A stretch of 64,000 bases of DNA, from NCBI GenBank assembly GCA_963785565.1, contig CAWAVV010000011.1, positions 186,001-250,000 of the forward strand, in the 5' to 3' direction. Under the pieces are notes generated by a model, which saw only the letters and a list, made by a program, of their open reading frames with translations, ran no database searches and was not told the origin of the DNA. The translations under genes and the position numbers were made by a program. Positions 8,949-17,043 of this stretch are shown here, one piece after another (within the stretch, counting starts at the first letter, position 1; each line of letters begins with the position of its first letter). The DNA is from AP-15 sp963785565 (GTDB taxonomy: Bacteria > Pseudomonadota > Alphaproteobacteria > ATCC43930 > CGMCC-115725).

Positions 8949-8987
8949 AGTCCAGGGTGCGCTAGCAGGCTGCTGAAAAACCCGAGT

Positions 8988-9111
8988 GTCATTCCGGGAC
9001 GGCCTGTCAGGGCCGGGCCCGGAACCCATACACACAGGCCAAGCCATTGATTTCTCTTGTCCGTGTTCTTGGGTTCCAGGCTCGCGGGCGATGCCCGCGC
9101 CCCGGAATGAC
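8988..9111 (+). repeat. Intergenic palindromic repeat, GTCATTCCGGG type
   Basis: The left end reads GTCATTCCGGGAC and the right end CCCCGGAATGAC. Inner arms CCCGGAACCCA and TGGGTTCCAGG also pair. The whole element forms a long imperfect hairpin. It lies between the gene ending at 8948 and the phage-like gene at 9370. In this 421-base gap I see no coding gene. Related but different palindromes occur at 41975, 42117, 50389, 50823 and 52702. Confidence 0.75.
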
Positions 9112-9310
9112 GAGGTTCATGCATTTTTCCTGTGCCAGCTGTCTTGGAGCCGCGTGCGCATTCGCCAGAAAGGTACGGTTTCACGCGGCGAGCAAACGGT
9201 GCGGCAAAGCGCACCCAGGGCCGTCAAGTCTCATATAGCGTGTTTCGCCGGCGAGCTGACCGCGGTGTGGGTTCCCGCCGGCCCCAAGCGCGCCCGGCAA
9301 TACGCTGAAC

Positions 9311-9353
9311 AGCGGTACGGCACATTTGCAGATCAAGCTTGAACCGTACCGCT
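9311..9353. terminator. Perfect 10-bp inverted repeat, possible terminator or binding site
   Basis: AGCGGTACGG at 9311-9320 and CCGTACCGCT at 9344-9353 are exact inverted copies separated by 23 bases. It ends 17 bases before the stop of the minus-strand gene 9370-9603, where a terminator for that gene could lie. There is no T-run on either side, so a protein-binding site is equally possible. Confidence 0.35.
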
Positions 9354-9369
9354 AGCCTCCTGCCGGCTC

Positions 9370-9603
9370 TTACGACCACCAACCAACGATGTTGCTGACG
9401 CTGGAAACCGCGCTAACCGCCGTAGCCCGGATCGGATACATACCCGTTGGCAAGCTGAGCACAACCGCGTCGCCGCCAGGCGTCGTGATCGTCAGCGATC
9501 CGCCGGCGTTGACGAACGACAACCATTGGGTCGCAGTCGGGAAGGTTCCGTTCGATGCCCCCAGCGCAAAGGCACGATTTGGTGCACTCGAAGGTGAAGC
9601 CAT
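9370..9603 (-). CDS. Small phage-tail-like hypothetical protein (77 aa)
   Basis: The ATG at 9603 is preceded by GAGGAAAT. The product reads LSFVNAGGSLTITTPGGDAVV, then LPTGMYPIRATAVSAVSS and IVGWWS. The pattern 'V-L-P-x-G-M/L-Y-P-x-R-x-x-x-V ... IVGW' is one I associate with small structural proteins in phage and prophage tail or capsid regions. This is recollection, not a search. No other phage genes are nearby, so it may be a leftover of an old prophage. Confidence 0.5.
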   Translation of the reverse strand: MASPSSAPNRAFALGASNGTFPTATQWLSFVNAGGSLTITTPGGDAVVLSLPTGMYPIRATAVSAVSSVSNIVGWWS

Positions 9604-9785
9604 TCTATTTCCTCAAGCAATGACACCAGGGGTCGCCGCGTTAACGGCAGGCTCTCTCGTGTTCTGCGATATTGCCAGTATGTTCTGAGCATGGTGGCAA
9701 TTTTGTAGCGACTGTATCGTCAGCATCGCCGTGTGGGGGGCGATCGGCGATACACTGGGAACCGTCGCGACGATCACCCTTGGGC

Positions 9786-10058
9786 TCAATCGAAGGTGGT
9801 GCTTCCTTCGCGGATCATCCGGCCGACGGCCGACAAAAGATTGGCACGTTCGCCGGGGTCATTCACCGGCAATCGTCGCCACTCCCTGCCATCCCGAAAA
9901 TCTGCAAAGAGACCGGTGCGGTCCTCATGAAAATGCAGAAAGGCCCTGCCTCTGACATAAAATATCCCGGGCCGCTTCTCGACGAGGTCGGTCCGGGCCC
10001 TGAGGTTCATCAGCAAATCGTTTAGCGCGTCCAATGCGCGTGCGCCAGCGTGTTTCAT
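9786..10058 (-). CDS. Conserved-looking hypothetical protein (90 aa)
   Basis: The frame from ATG 10058 encodes an all-soluble protein with ALDALNDLLMNLRARTDLVE, FYVRGRAFLHFHEDRTGLFA and GREWRRLPV. The 'K/R-x-x-FYxRxxAFLHFHED-x-x-GLFAD' core looks like a family I have seen annotated only as hypothetical (MmcQ/YjbR-like in flavour). A TTG at 10076 would add six residues. The gene is divergent from the CoA-transferase gene at 10149. Its function is unknown. Confidence 0.65.
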   Translation of the reverse strand: MKHAGARALDALNDLLMNLRARTDLVEKRPGIFYVRGRAFLHFHEDRTGLFADFRDGREWRRLPVNDPGERANLLSAVGRMIREGSTTFD

Positions 10059-10148
10059 CGCCCGTTCCGCAATCAATCAGCGGCCTCGATCCGAGCGCGC
10101 CCAAACTTGTAGTGTAGCACTGATCGGCAGCGGCAAGTGAGGCCCGAG

Positions 10149-11333
10149 ATGAGTGTGGAAGGCGGCTATAGCGGCCTGCGTGTGCTGGATTTGGGTCAGG
10201 GGGTGGCCGCACCCTATTGCGCGATGCTGCTCGCAATGCACGGGGCTGAGGTCGTTAAGCTCGAACCGGTCGCTGGCGACTGGTCGCGCGGGCTCGGAAC
10301 GCAATATGGCGACCACACCACGATGTCGGCGCATTACAATCGCGGCAAGCGCAGCCTTGCGCTCGACCTCAGATCCCCGGCGGCGCGGGAAATCGCGTTG
10401 GCGCTTGCAGACCGCGCCGTCATCGTTATCGAGGGGTTTCGGCCGGGTGTGGCGGATCGGCTCGGCCTCGCCTACGACGCGCTCGCCGCGCGAAATCAGC
10501 GCCTCTTATACCTGTCCGTCAGCGGCTTCGGCCCAGACGGCCTTTATGCGCAGTTGCCGTGCACCGACTCGGTGGCGCAGGCCTTTTCCGGGCTGATGTC
10601 GGTCAATCTCGGCAACGATGGCGCGCCGCACCGGGTCGGGGCGATCATCGTCGACACGTTGACCGGGCTCTACGCGGCGCAGGCGCTCGGCGTCGCGCTC
10701 TATGCGCGCGAGCGCAGCGGTCGCGGCCGGCGGATCGAGGTCAGTCTGACGCAATGCGCAGCGGCGATCCTTGGCCACAAGCTCGCCGAGCACATCCCCG
10801 AAGACGGGGTCCCTAGGGCATTGAACGTTCCGACCGGCGCCTATCACCCGCAGGACGGGTGGATCCTGATCGCCCTCGTCAGGGAGCAGCAGCTCGCCCG
10901 TCTCGTAGGCGCGCTCGGCCGCCCCAATCTAGCCACCGATCCGCGCTTCGCCGATTTCGCCATGCGCGCCCGTCACGCCGGGGCACTCAGCGAGATCATC
11001 GTTGCTACCTTCCCGACCGACACGACCGCCGGCAGGCTCGCGCGGCTGCGCGCCGCCGATATCCTCGCCGACCGGGTCAACGGCTTTGACGACTGGCTCG
11101 CCGACCCGCACGTCGTGGCCACCGGCGGGGCGATTGCCGTCGACCAATCCGGCATGGGACGGTTCCGGACCCCGCGAACCCCAGGTATTTCGGCGGAGGC
11201 CGATGCCGGGTTGGCGCCGGCGCCTGGGATCGGCGAGCACGGGCGGGCAATCCTCGCCGAACTCGGCATCGAGCCTGCCGCCGTCGAGCGACTTGCCGCC
11301 GAAGGCGTGCTGCGCGTGCCGGAAGCGTCATGA
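10149..11333 (+). CDS. CaiB/BaiF-family (class III) CoA-transferase (394 aa)
   Basis: The protein begins YSGLRVLDLGQGVAAPYCA and continues with LLAMHGAEVVKLEPVAGDW, the typical opening of family III CoA-transferases. GKRSLALDLRSP and ERSGRGRRIEVSL are further family blocks. Asp169 in RVGAIIVDTLTG sits where the aspartyl-CoA nucleophile of formyl-CoA transferase lies. It should move CoA between carboxylic acids; the acid pair cannot be read. ATG 10149 is preferred over GTG 10137 because a GTGAGG ribosome-binding site precedes it. Its TGA overlaps the ATG of the MaoC gene, so the two are co-translated and probably act in one acyl-CoA pathway. Confidence 0.9.
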   Translation: MSVEGGYSGLRVLDLGQGVAAPYCAMLLAMHGAEVVKLEPVAGDWSRGLGTQYGDHTTMSAHYNRGKRSLALDLRSPAAREIALALADRAVIVIEGFRPGVADRLGLAYDALAARNQRLLYLSVSGFGPDGLYAQLPCTDSVAQAFSGLMSVNLGNDGAPHRVGAIIVDTLTGLYAAQALGVALYARERSGRGRRIEVSLTQCAAAILGHKLAEHIPEDGVPRALNVPTGAYHPQDGWILIALVREQQLARLVGALGRPNLATDPRFADFAMRARHAGALSEIIVATFPTDTTAGRLARLRAADILADRVNGFDDWLADPHVVATGGAIAVDQSGMGRFRTPRTPGISAEADAGLAPAPGIGEHGRAILAELGIEPAAVERLAAEGVLRVPEAS

Positions 11334-11827
11334 GCGAGGGGTTCGATCGTCGCCGGCACCGCCTCGGCGAAAATCGCTGGTTCGAGGACCTCACGATCGG
11401 CGAGCGGTTCGCAATCCCAAGCCGCACCATGACCGAGGCGCATTTCTCTGCGTTTCAGACGGTCTCGGCTGATAATCACCCGATCCATTACGATGTCGAA
11501 TATTGCCGCGAGCGCGGCCACCCGGCGCCGCTTGCACATGGCTTTCAAATTCTCTGCTTCACCGCCGCCGGCGCCGGCGACTTTGCCCATGCCATAGGCG
11601 GCGCGCTTTTGGGCTTTATCGAGCAATCCGCGAAATTTCTGAAGCCGGTCTATGCCGGCGACACGCTCTACCCGGTGCTGGAGATCGCGGCGCTGACCCC
11701 GCAGCAAACCACCGGGATCGTCTCGGTCGCGGTGACCGTGCACAACCAGAAGGGCGAGCTGGTGCTGACCGGCGAGCAAAAATACCTGCTGCGCAAGCGA
11801 AACCCGGATCTCAACCCCGCTCGATGA
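11330..11827 (+). CDS. MaoC-family acyl-CoA (de)hydratase (165 aa)
   Basis: This is a single hot-dog domain with the catalytic Asp-His pair of the MaoC/R-hydratase family in SADNHPIHYDVEYC (Asp48, His53). It is followed by HPAPLAHGFQILCF and KFLKPVYAGDTLYP. It should add water to, or remove it from, an enoyl/hydroxyacyl-CoA. It overlaps the preceding CoA-transferase by ATGA, which supports joint action on a CoA ester. The last 17 bases overlap, tail to tail, with the threonine-aldolase gene on the other strand. Confidence 0.88.
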   Translation: MSEGFDRRRHRLGENRWFEDLTIGERFAIPSRTMTEAHFSAFQTVSADNHPIHYDVEYCRERGHPAPLAHGFQILCFTAAGAGDFAHAIGGALLGFIEQSAKFLKPVYAGDTLYPVLEIAALTPQQTTGIVSVAVTVHNQKGELVLTGEQKYLLRKRNPDLNPAR

Positions 11828-12848
11828 TTGCGGCGAGCAGATCGGCGGCGCGGCGGCATTGCTCGCGGCTCACGTCGAGATGGGTGACGGCGCGCACCGT
11901 GCGCGCGGCAAAGGCCGAAACCAGCACCCCCAGCTCCTGCGCGCGCGCCACGATTGTCGCCGCGTCAGGCGCGCTTTTTGCCATATGGAAGATCACGATA
12001 TTGCTCTGCACGGTGGCGAGATCGAGTTCGACGCCGCGTAAACCATCGAGCCGTTCCGCTAGGAGTCGCGCATTCGCGTGGTCCTCGGCGAGCCGGTCGA
12101 TATTGTGGTCTAGCGCCCACAGCCCGGCGGCGGCGAGAATTCCCGCCTGCCGCATGGCCCCGCCGAACATGCGCCGCGCACGGTGGGCGCGGGCGATCTC
12201 TGCCCGCCTTCCGGCAAGCACGCTGCCGACCGGGCAGCCGAGCCCCTTCGAGAGGGCCACCGAGATCAGATCGAACGGCTCCGCCAGCTCGGCCAGATCC
12301 CGGCCCGACGCCGCGGCGGCATTGAACAGCCGCGCACCGTCGAGATAGCTTGCCATCCCCAGTTCGCGCGCGGTCGCGCAAACCGGGACTGCATCCTGCT
12401 GGGGAAAAACCACCCCGCCGCCGCGATTATGGGTGTTCTCGACCGCGACCAACGTCGTCGGCGGAAAGACAACATGTCCCGGCGGCTTATAGGCGGCGCG
12501 CAGGTCGGCCGCGGTAAAGAGGCCGCCGCTGCCGACCGGAGCGAACTGCACGCCCGAATTGGCCGCGCCGGCGCCCGATTCGTGCCAGACGATATGCGCC
12601 CCGTGCCCCAGCACGACCTCGTCGCCAGGCCGGGTCAGCAGTTTGAGACCGATCTGGTTCGCCATCGTCCCGCTTGGCACGAACAGCGCTGCTTCCTTGC
12701 CGAGCAGTTCGGCAATGCGCTCCTGCAATCGGTTGACCGACGGGTCCTCGCCATACTGGTCGTCGCCGACCGGTGCGGTCGCCATCGCCCGCCGCATATC
12801 GGCAGACGGAAGGGTTACCGTATCCGAACGAAGATCGATGCGGGTCAT
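11811..12848 (-). CDS. ltaE: Low-specificity threonine aldolase (345 aa)
   Basis: The protein opens with IDLRSDTVTLPSADMRRAMA and contains GDDQYGEDPSVNRLQ, FVPSGTMANQIGLK and SYLDGARLFNA. These are the hallmarks of PLP-dependent beta-eliminating lyases of the threonine aldolase type. Lys201 in VALSKGLGCPVGSVL is the expected PLP Schiff-base lysine. The enzyme splits L-threonine or L-allo-threonine, or related beta-hydroxy amino acids, to glycine and an aldehyde. The length is normal. Its ATG overlaps the TGA of the upstream alpha/beta-hydrolase gene, so the two form one transcription unit. The symbol follows the E. coli name; related enzymes act on other beta-hydroxy amino acids. Confidence 0.88.
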   Translation of the reverse strand: MTRIDLRSDTVTLPSADMRRAMATAPVGDDQYGEDPSVNRLQERIAELLGKEAALFVPSGTMANQIGLKLLTRPGDEVVLGHGAHIVWHESGAGAANSGVQFAPVGSGGLFTAADLRAAYKPPGHVVFPPTTLVAVENTHNRGGGVVFPQQDAVPVCATARELGMASYLDGARLFNAAAASGRDLAELAEPFDLISVALSKGLGCPVGSVLAGRRAEIARAHRARRMFGGAMRQAGILAAAGLWALDHNIDRLAEDHANARLLAERLDGLRGVELDLATVQSNIVIFHMAKSAPDAATIVARAQELGVLVSAFAARTVRAVTHLDVSREQCRRAADLLAAIIERG

Positions 12849-13741
12849 CGAGTACCTCCCGCCGTCAAGTCCATAAGCTCGAGTGCCGCGCGTCCGAGGA
12901 GACTATACGGATTGCCGAGGGTTTCGGGTAATTCGAAATGGTTGTAGTGCTCGCCAACCAGGAGCCGCACCTGCTTGCCGGCGGCTTCGACCGCCGCCGC
13001 GAATTCCCGGTTCTGGCGCTGAAATTCGGGGGTCTCGCAGGTGCCGTAGGCGACGATCACCGGGGCCAGCAATCGGTCGAGATGACGAATTGGACTGAGC
13101 TCGGCGACCGTCACGTCGTCGAACGCGACGTAGCGGCTGCGTGCGGAAAGCCGCACCGGCTCGAGGTCGTACATGCCGCTGATGCAGATCCCGCCTTTGA
13201 TGATGTTTGCCGGCAGACCGAATTGATGCTGCCAGTCGGTTGTTAGCGCGACCGCGGCGAGATGTCCGCCCGAGGATTGGCCGCCGACATAAAGCCGATT
13301 CGGGTCACCGCCGATGCGAGCGATGTTTTCGTAGACCCAGGCGACGGCGCGGCGGACCTGATCGGCGAGCACCATCAAGCTGCCGCCGACATCCTGCACC
13401 CAGGCGAAGTCGGGCACGATGTAATGCGCCCCGGCGGCGAGGAACATTTCGGCCGGCACCGTGAAATCCCTCGAGCGTCCGCCGCGCCAGGCGCCGCCAT
13501 GGATAAAGACAAAGACCGGCGCCGCGGTGCGCCCGGTGCGGTAGATATCGAGCCACTCGATCTCGGCCGAACCATAGGCGATGCGCTCGGGCTCGCCGAT
13601 GCGCCCTCGCGCCATCCCGCTGTCGCCGATGCGGCGTTCGATCAGCTGCTCGCGATTCGGCGCATAGGCGGCCTGGTCATAGGCGGCGTCGAGTGCTGCC
13701 TGGTCGTAGTTGAGGAACACCGGCGGGCCTTTTTCGAGCAT
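12845..13741 (-). CDS. Alpha/beta hydrolase, kynurenine-formamidase-like (298 aa)
   Basis: HGGAWRGG at residue 81 is the oxyanion-hole motif of the hormone-sensitive-lipase/arylformamidase branch. The nucleophile is Ser156 in GGQSSGGHLAAV. A likely catalytic His lies in EHYNHFELPE, and the Asp or Glu partner is probably in the VAYGTCETPEF region. The N-terminal LNYDQAALDAAYDQAA is like the 'YD/NR' start of kynurenine formamidases. Such enzymes cleave N-formylkynurenine or similar esters and amides in the cytoplasm. It is the first gene of a two-gene unit with threonine aldolase and is divergent from maiA. No other tryptophan-degradation gene is visible, so the substrate remains open. Confidence 0.82.
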   Translation of the reverse strand: MLEKGPPVFLNYDQAALDAAYDQAAYAPNREQLIERRIGDSGMARGRIGEPERIAYGSAEIEWLDIYRTGRTAAPVFVFIHGGAWRGGRSRDFTVPAEMFLAAGAHYIVPDFAWVQDVGGSLMVLADQVRRAVAWVYENIARIGGDPNRLYVGGQSSGGHLAAVALTTDWQHQFGLPANIIKGGICISGMYDLEPVRLSARSRYVAFDDVTVAELSPIRHLDRLLAPVIVAYGTCETPEFQRQNREFAAAVEAAGKQVRLLVGEHYNHFELPETLGNPYSLLGRAALELMDLTAGGTR

Positions 13742-13800
13742 CGGTCCCCCGCTATTTGTGCTGTTCGCCGCGATCCGCTGCGGGAAGAGGAGAGTGAGAA

Positions 13801-14439
13801 ATGAAGCTCTACACCTATTACCGCTCGCAAGCGAGTTTTCGCGTGCGCATCGCGTTGAATTTAAAGGGGATCGCGCGAGAGGATATCTTCCTGCATCTTG
13901 AGCGGGGAGATCAGTTCACGGCCAAATACCGCGCACTCAATCCGCAGATGATGGTGCCGACCCTGATCGACAACGGGGTCGAGCTGTTCCAGTCGCTGGC
14001 CATTCTCGAATATCTGGACGAAAAGTACCCGCAGCCGCCATTGCTGCCGGCCGAGCCGGAGGCGCGCGCCTGGGTGCGCGGGCTAGCCCTGATCAATGTC
14101 GCCGATTCGCACCCGCTGATCGTGCCGCGGGTCCGCCACTATCTCACCGATGTGCTGAAACTCAGCGACGCGCAGCGGCTCGGATGGATCCAGCATTGGC
14201 TGGGCCTGGGCCTCGAGGCGATCGAAGCGCGGCTCGCCCGGCACTCCGAGAGCGGCGATTTCTGCCACGGCGAGCGGCCGTCGATCGCCGATATCTGCCT
14301 GGTGACCCAGGTAACCCCGGCCAAGACTTTCGACTGCCCGCTCGACTCCTATCCGCGGATAATGCGAATTTACGACACCTGCATGGCGATACCCGCTTTT
14401 TCCGACGCTCATCCGACAAGGCAGCCCGATGCCGAATGA
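13801..14439 (+). CDS. maiA: Maleylacetoacetate isomerase (zeta-class GST, 212 aa)
   Basis: The protein starts MKLYTYYRSQASFRVRIALN. The YRS-x-x-S-x-RVRIALN motif marks zeta-class GSTs and carries the catalytic Ser. NPQMMVPTLIDNG and FQSLAILEYLDEKYP are the glutathione-site blocks, and the C-terminal helical domain includes PSIADICLVTQV. The enzyme isomerises maleylacetoacetate to fumarylacetoacetate with glutathione, in tyrosine or homogentisate breakdown. A GAGGAG ribosome-binding site precedes ATG 13801. Homogentisate dioxygenase and fumarylacetoacetase are not in the window, so it is separated from the usual pathway genes. Confidence 0.88.
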   Translation: MKLYTYYRSQASFRVRIALNLKGIAREDIFLHLERGDQFTAKYRALNPQMMVPTLIDNGVELFQSLAILEYLDEKYPQPPLLPAEPEARAWVRGLALINVADSHPLIVPRVRHYLTDVLKLSDAQRLGWIQHWLGLGLEAIEARLARHSESGDFCHGERPSIADICLVTQVTPAKTFDCPLDSYPRIMRIYDTCMAIPAFSDAHPTRQPDAE

Positions 14440-14536
14440 GGCCGGCCCGCTACCGCTTGCGCGCGAAGGCTGGACACGGCATTAACGATTTGGCACAGTT
14501 GCTGCCGAAACTTTTGTTTTCACACGGCGCACTCAA

Positions 14537-14857
14537 ATGAAGTTTTGGGTCTTGACCGCCGCGACCCTCATCATCAGCGCCGCTTCGGCGGTGAGTCCCG
14601 TCGGCGCTGCATCCTGCGGCTCAAAAAGGCACGGCAATTGCCTTAAACTCCCCGCGACCGTCAATTTCAGCTCGGTTCCGGACATCTCCAAACAGATCGT
14701 CGCCGAAGAGCCGGCCGCGGTGAAGCCGAATACCCGCACGGTGGAAGCGCCGCCGATAACCACCTACACGGGTCCGACGGCCGGGTACAGCTCGATGGCC
14801 CGGGTGCCGACGGTCGGCTACTACTGGTCGCTGGAACCTCAGGCCGATACCCATTGA
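14537..14857 (+). CDS. Small secreted hypothetical protein (106 aa)
   Basis: The N-terminus MKFWVLTAATLIISAASA-VSPVGA is a convincing signal peptide with a cleavage site near residue 24. The mature part has two Cys (CGSKRHGNC), which may form a disulfide, and then a Pro/Thr-rich, probably unstructured region ending YYWSLEPQADTH. I recognise no family. It lies between maiA and the TrhA-like gene, all on the plus strand, with separate-looking spacing. Confidence 0.6.
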   Translation: MKFWVLTAATLIISAASAVSPVGAASCGSKRHGNCLKLPATVNFSSVPDISKQIVAEEPAAVKPNTRTVEAPPITTYTGPTAGYSSMARVPTVGYYWSLEPQADTH

Positions 14858-14938
14858 CCCTTATCCGGCCGCAAGATTAGACGCCGACGCACGACTTGGG
14901 GCCCGGGATCGCGCGCCGAGACGGGCCGGAGCGCGGCG

Positions 14939-15583
14939 ATGACCATCCTGGCGATGGCGCCCTCACCTCGCCGCCCGGCCGAACGCCGGGCCGATCTCTT
15001 CATCCTGGTCTGCAGCCTGCTCCTCGGCACGGCCGGCGCGATCGCTCTTATGATCGCAGCATTTGCTCGGCGCGACACCCGGCTCCTCATCGGCGTCGCC
15101 ATCTATGCCGCGGGGCTGTTGGCGATGCTCGGGAGTTCGCTCGCCTACCACGCTGCTGCCGGATCGCCGCGCCGTGGGCTGCTGCGCCGTTTCGACCACG
15201 CCGCGATCTTCGCGATGATCGCCGGCACCGTCACACCGTTTGCGCTCAGGCGCGGCGACGCGGTCTGGGGATCCGCCGCGACTGCGGCAGTCTGGGCTGC
15301 CGCAGCGATCGGGATCGTCATCAAGCTGCGCTTGCCGACCGACGCCAGGCAATCGGCAATCCCTTATCTGATCCTCGGCTGGGTCAGCGCTGCCGCGCTC
15401 CTGCCGTCGGTCTCGCCCGCTACCGGACTGCAGCTCGCCGCCGGCGGCGTCCTATATACAGTCGGGGTCACATTCTATCTTTGGCGTCGACTGCCGTTTC
15501 ACAGCGCGATCTGGCACGCCTTTGTCCTGGCCGGGGCAGCCTGCCATTACTTAGCGATAGCAGACGGCGTCGTTAAGGCATGA
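14939..15583 (+). CDS. trhA: Hemolysin-III / TrhA (PAQR-like) membrane protein (214 aa)
   Basis: About seven hydrophobic helices are visible. The family motifs are present: SSLAYHAAA in helix 2-3, RRFDHAAIFAMIAGTVTPF, and a C-terminal HAFVLAGAACHYLAI. The His and Asp residues in these motifs are the conserved metal-binding set of the hemolysin III/PAQR superfamily. Bacterial members have been linked to membrane-lipid homeostasis rather than true haemolysis. The ATG at 14939 follows GGAG. Helix 5 to 6 is slightly short but the length is normal. Confidence 0.82.
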   Translation: MTILAMAPSPRRPAERRADLFILVCSLLLGTAGAIALMIAAFARRDTRLLIGVAIYAAGLLAMLGSSLAYHAAAGSPRRGLLRRFDHAAIFAMIAGTVTPFALRRGDAVWGSAATAAVWAAAAIGIVIKLRLPTDARQSAIPYLILGWVSAAALLPSVSPATGLQLAAGGVLYTVGVTFYLWRRLPFHSAIWHAFVLAGAACHYLAIADGVVKA

Positions 15584-15612
15584 GACCGATGCTTGCAGCC
15601 GACCGCGACCGA

Positions 15613-16464
15613 TCAGTCGAACGCAAGCAGCAGCGGCGCCGCCCGCGCGCGGATTCCGTCGGGCAATGGCGCCGGCCGCCGCGCATCGAGGTCGAGCTGA
15701 ACCCCGAACTGGCCGAGCCGCGCGAACTCCGCGCCACTACGCGGATCGGACATGCGATGGAGAAAGCGGATCGAAGAGCTGCCGAGATGGGCGATCCCGG
15801 TCTCGACCAGATACGGCTCCCCCAGCCTCGGCGCCTCGATGATCCGCAGGGCGAGCTCAAAAGTCGAGAAGCCGCGGCGCTGCGTTTTTATATACTCGGT
15901 GGTCATACCAATCGCCGCAGCGGTCTGCAGCAACGCATCGGTAAACCGGTGAACAAAGGCGGCGAGGGAGAAACGCCCGAACTCGTCGAGATCGGCCGGC
16001 TTGACCCGGCCGCGCGCGCTTGGAACGGCGCCGGCCATCTTCCGCGGTTCGGGGCGCGCCTCCGTCGCCGGCCCTTCCCAAGTCGCCAGCCGACGCTTGA
16101 TCACATCGCGCCGTTCGGCCGTCAGCAGAGCGGGCGGCGCGTCCCACACCTCCTCGATCCATGTCACTCGGTCGCCGTTCGCCGAATTGACGATGCGGTG
16201 CCCGAGTCGCAAGGCCTTGTCGAGCCCGATCGCAGCGCTCTCGACATGAAAGCTGTCGCCGGCCCGCAGCTCGCGAGTAAAGCGGAGGTCGAACCGGCGA
16301 GCAAAACCGCCGCTGCGTAGACCGTCGGCGACGCCGACGGTTTCGGCAATGCTCGCGGCGGCCTGGTCAATTCGATCGAAATAACAGGCAACCGTAAAAT
16401 GTTCGGTGACATCGCACTCCCAAGGGGCCACGGTGCCGCGATAGGTCTCGGTCCACTCTGTCAT
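15613..16464 (-). CDS. Double hot-dog thioesterase-like protein (283 aa)
   Basis: The N-terminal half begins YRGTVAPWECDVTEHFTVAC, then YFDRIDQAA and RFTRELRAGDSFHVES. This is the acyl-CoA/acyl-ACP thioesterase hot-dog pattern, with a Cys where many relatives have W-x-D-x-N. The C-terminal half (GRFSLAAFVHRFTDALLQTA and a second strand set) looks like a second, degenerate hot-dog. The family hydrolyses acyl thioesters. The substrate cannot be predicted. It lies 34 bases downstream of the small surface-protein gene 16499-16861 on the same strand. Confidence 0.75.
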   Translation of the reverse strand: MTEWTETYRGTVAPWECDVTEHFTVACYFDRIDQAAASIAETVGVADGLRSGGFARRFDLRFTRELRAGDSFHVESAAIGLDKALRLGHRIVNSANGDRVTWIEEVWDAPPALLTAERRDVIKRRLATWEGPATEARPEPRKMAGAVPSARGRVKPADLDEFGRFSLAAFVHRFTDALLQTAAAIGMTTEYIKTQRRGFSTFELALRIIEAPRLGEPYLVETGIAHLGSSSIRFLHRMSDPRSGAEFARLGQFGVQLDLDARRPAPLPDGIRARAAPLLLAFD

Positions 16465-16498
16465 TTAGGCTCCGATATTTTAGCCGTGCCGTCCGTAC

Positions 16499-16861
16499 TT
16501 ACGAGATCCGCCAGTTTCCGTCGGGCAGCAGGCAGCTATTCAGCATGTAGTGCTCGGGTGAGGTCGACATCTTTCGCGTCGCCAACGTGTATCCGATGGA
16601 TTCGCAAGGCCGGCCATTCGCGCTGTACTTCTTGATCAGCTTTATGCTTCCGTAATTGCCCGATTCGGAATTGCTCCATGAAGCGGTCGTGCCGACGGCT
16701 TTGCCGTGGACCTGCTCGTCGACAACGCGGTGAATGATGGCGAGGTCGTTTTTGGTCAGCTCGATGTTCGATTCGAGACCGAGTCCCAAAAACTGCGCCT
16801 CGGCCGGCAGCCACGCAATCAGCGCGACCATCAAAACCATCACCTTCAACGAATTCGGCAT
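16499..16861 (-). CDS. RT0821/Lpp0805-type small surface protein (120 aa)
   Basis: From ATG 16861, preceded by GGAGAACAGG, the protein has a signal peptide (MPNSLKVMVLMVALIAWLPA ending AEAQ). The mature domain includes WSNSESGNYGSIKLIKKY, CESIGYTLATRK and LLPDGNWRI. The 'W-x-N-x-x-SGN-x-G ... C-R/E-x-I-x-Y ... C-x-x-DG-x-W' layout is the RT0821/Lpp0805 (17-kDa-like) surface protein domain. It is probably periplasmic or outer-membrane associated. Two Cys residues could form a disulfide. The longer upstream frame to 16954 looks non-coding. Confidence 0.7.
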   Translation of the reverse strand: MPNSLKVMVLMVALIAWLPAEAQFLGLGLESNIELTKNDLAIIHRVVDEQVHGKAVGTTASWSNSESGNYGSIKLIKKYSANGRPCESIGYTLATRKMSTSPEHYMLNSCLLPDGNWRIS

Positions 16862-17043
16862 TCCTGTTCTCCACCGCGACCAAGCTGGATTTTCAGCAGA
16901 AAGCTGCCGTCGCGCGTTGATCAAGGTCAACAAAAAACCCAAAAGCCAAGACATCGACCTGCTCGAAAGGCGGCTGGCATGGCTATTTGCCGCAACCCGG
17001 ATATTTATGGCGAACCTCTCGCCACCCGTAGACGGCAGGGCTG

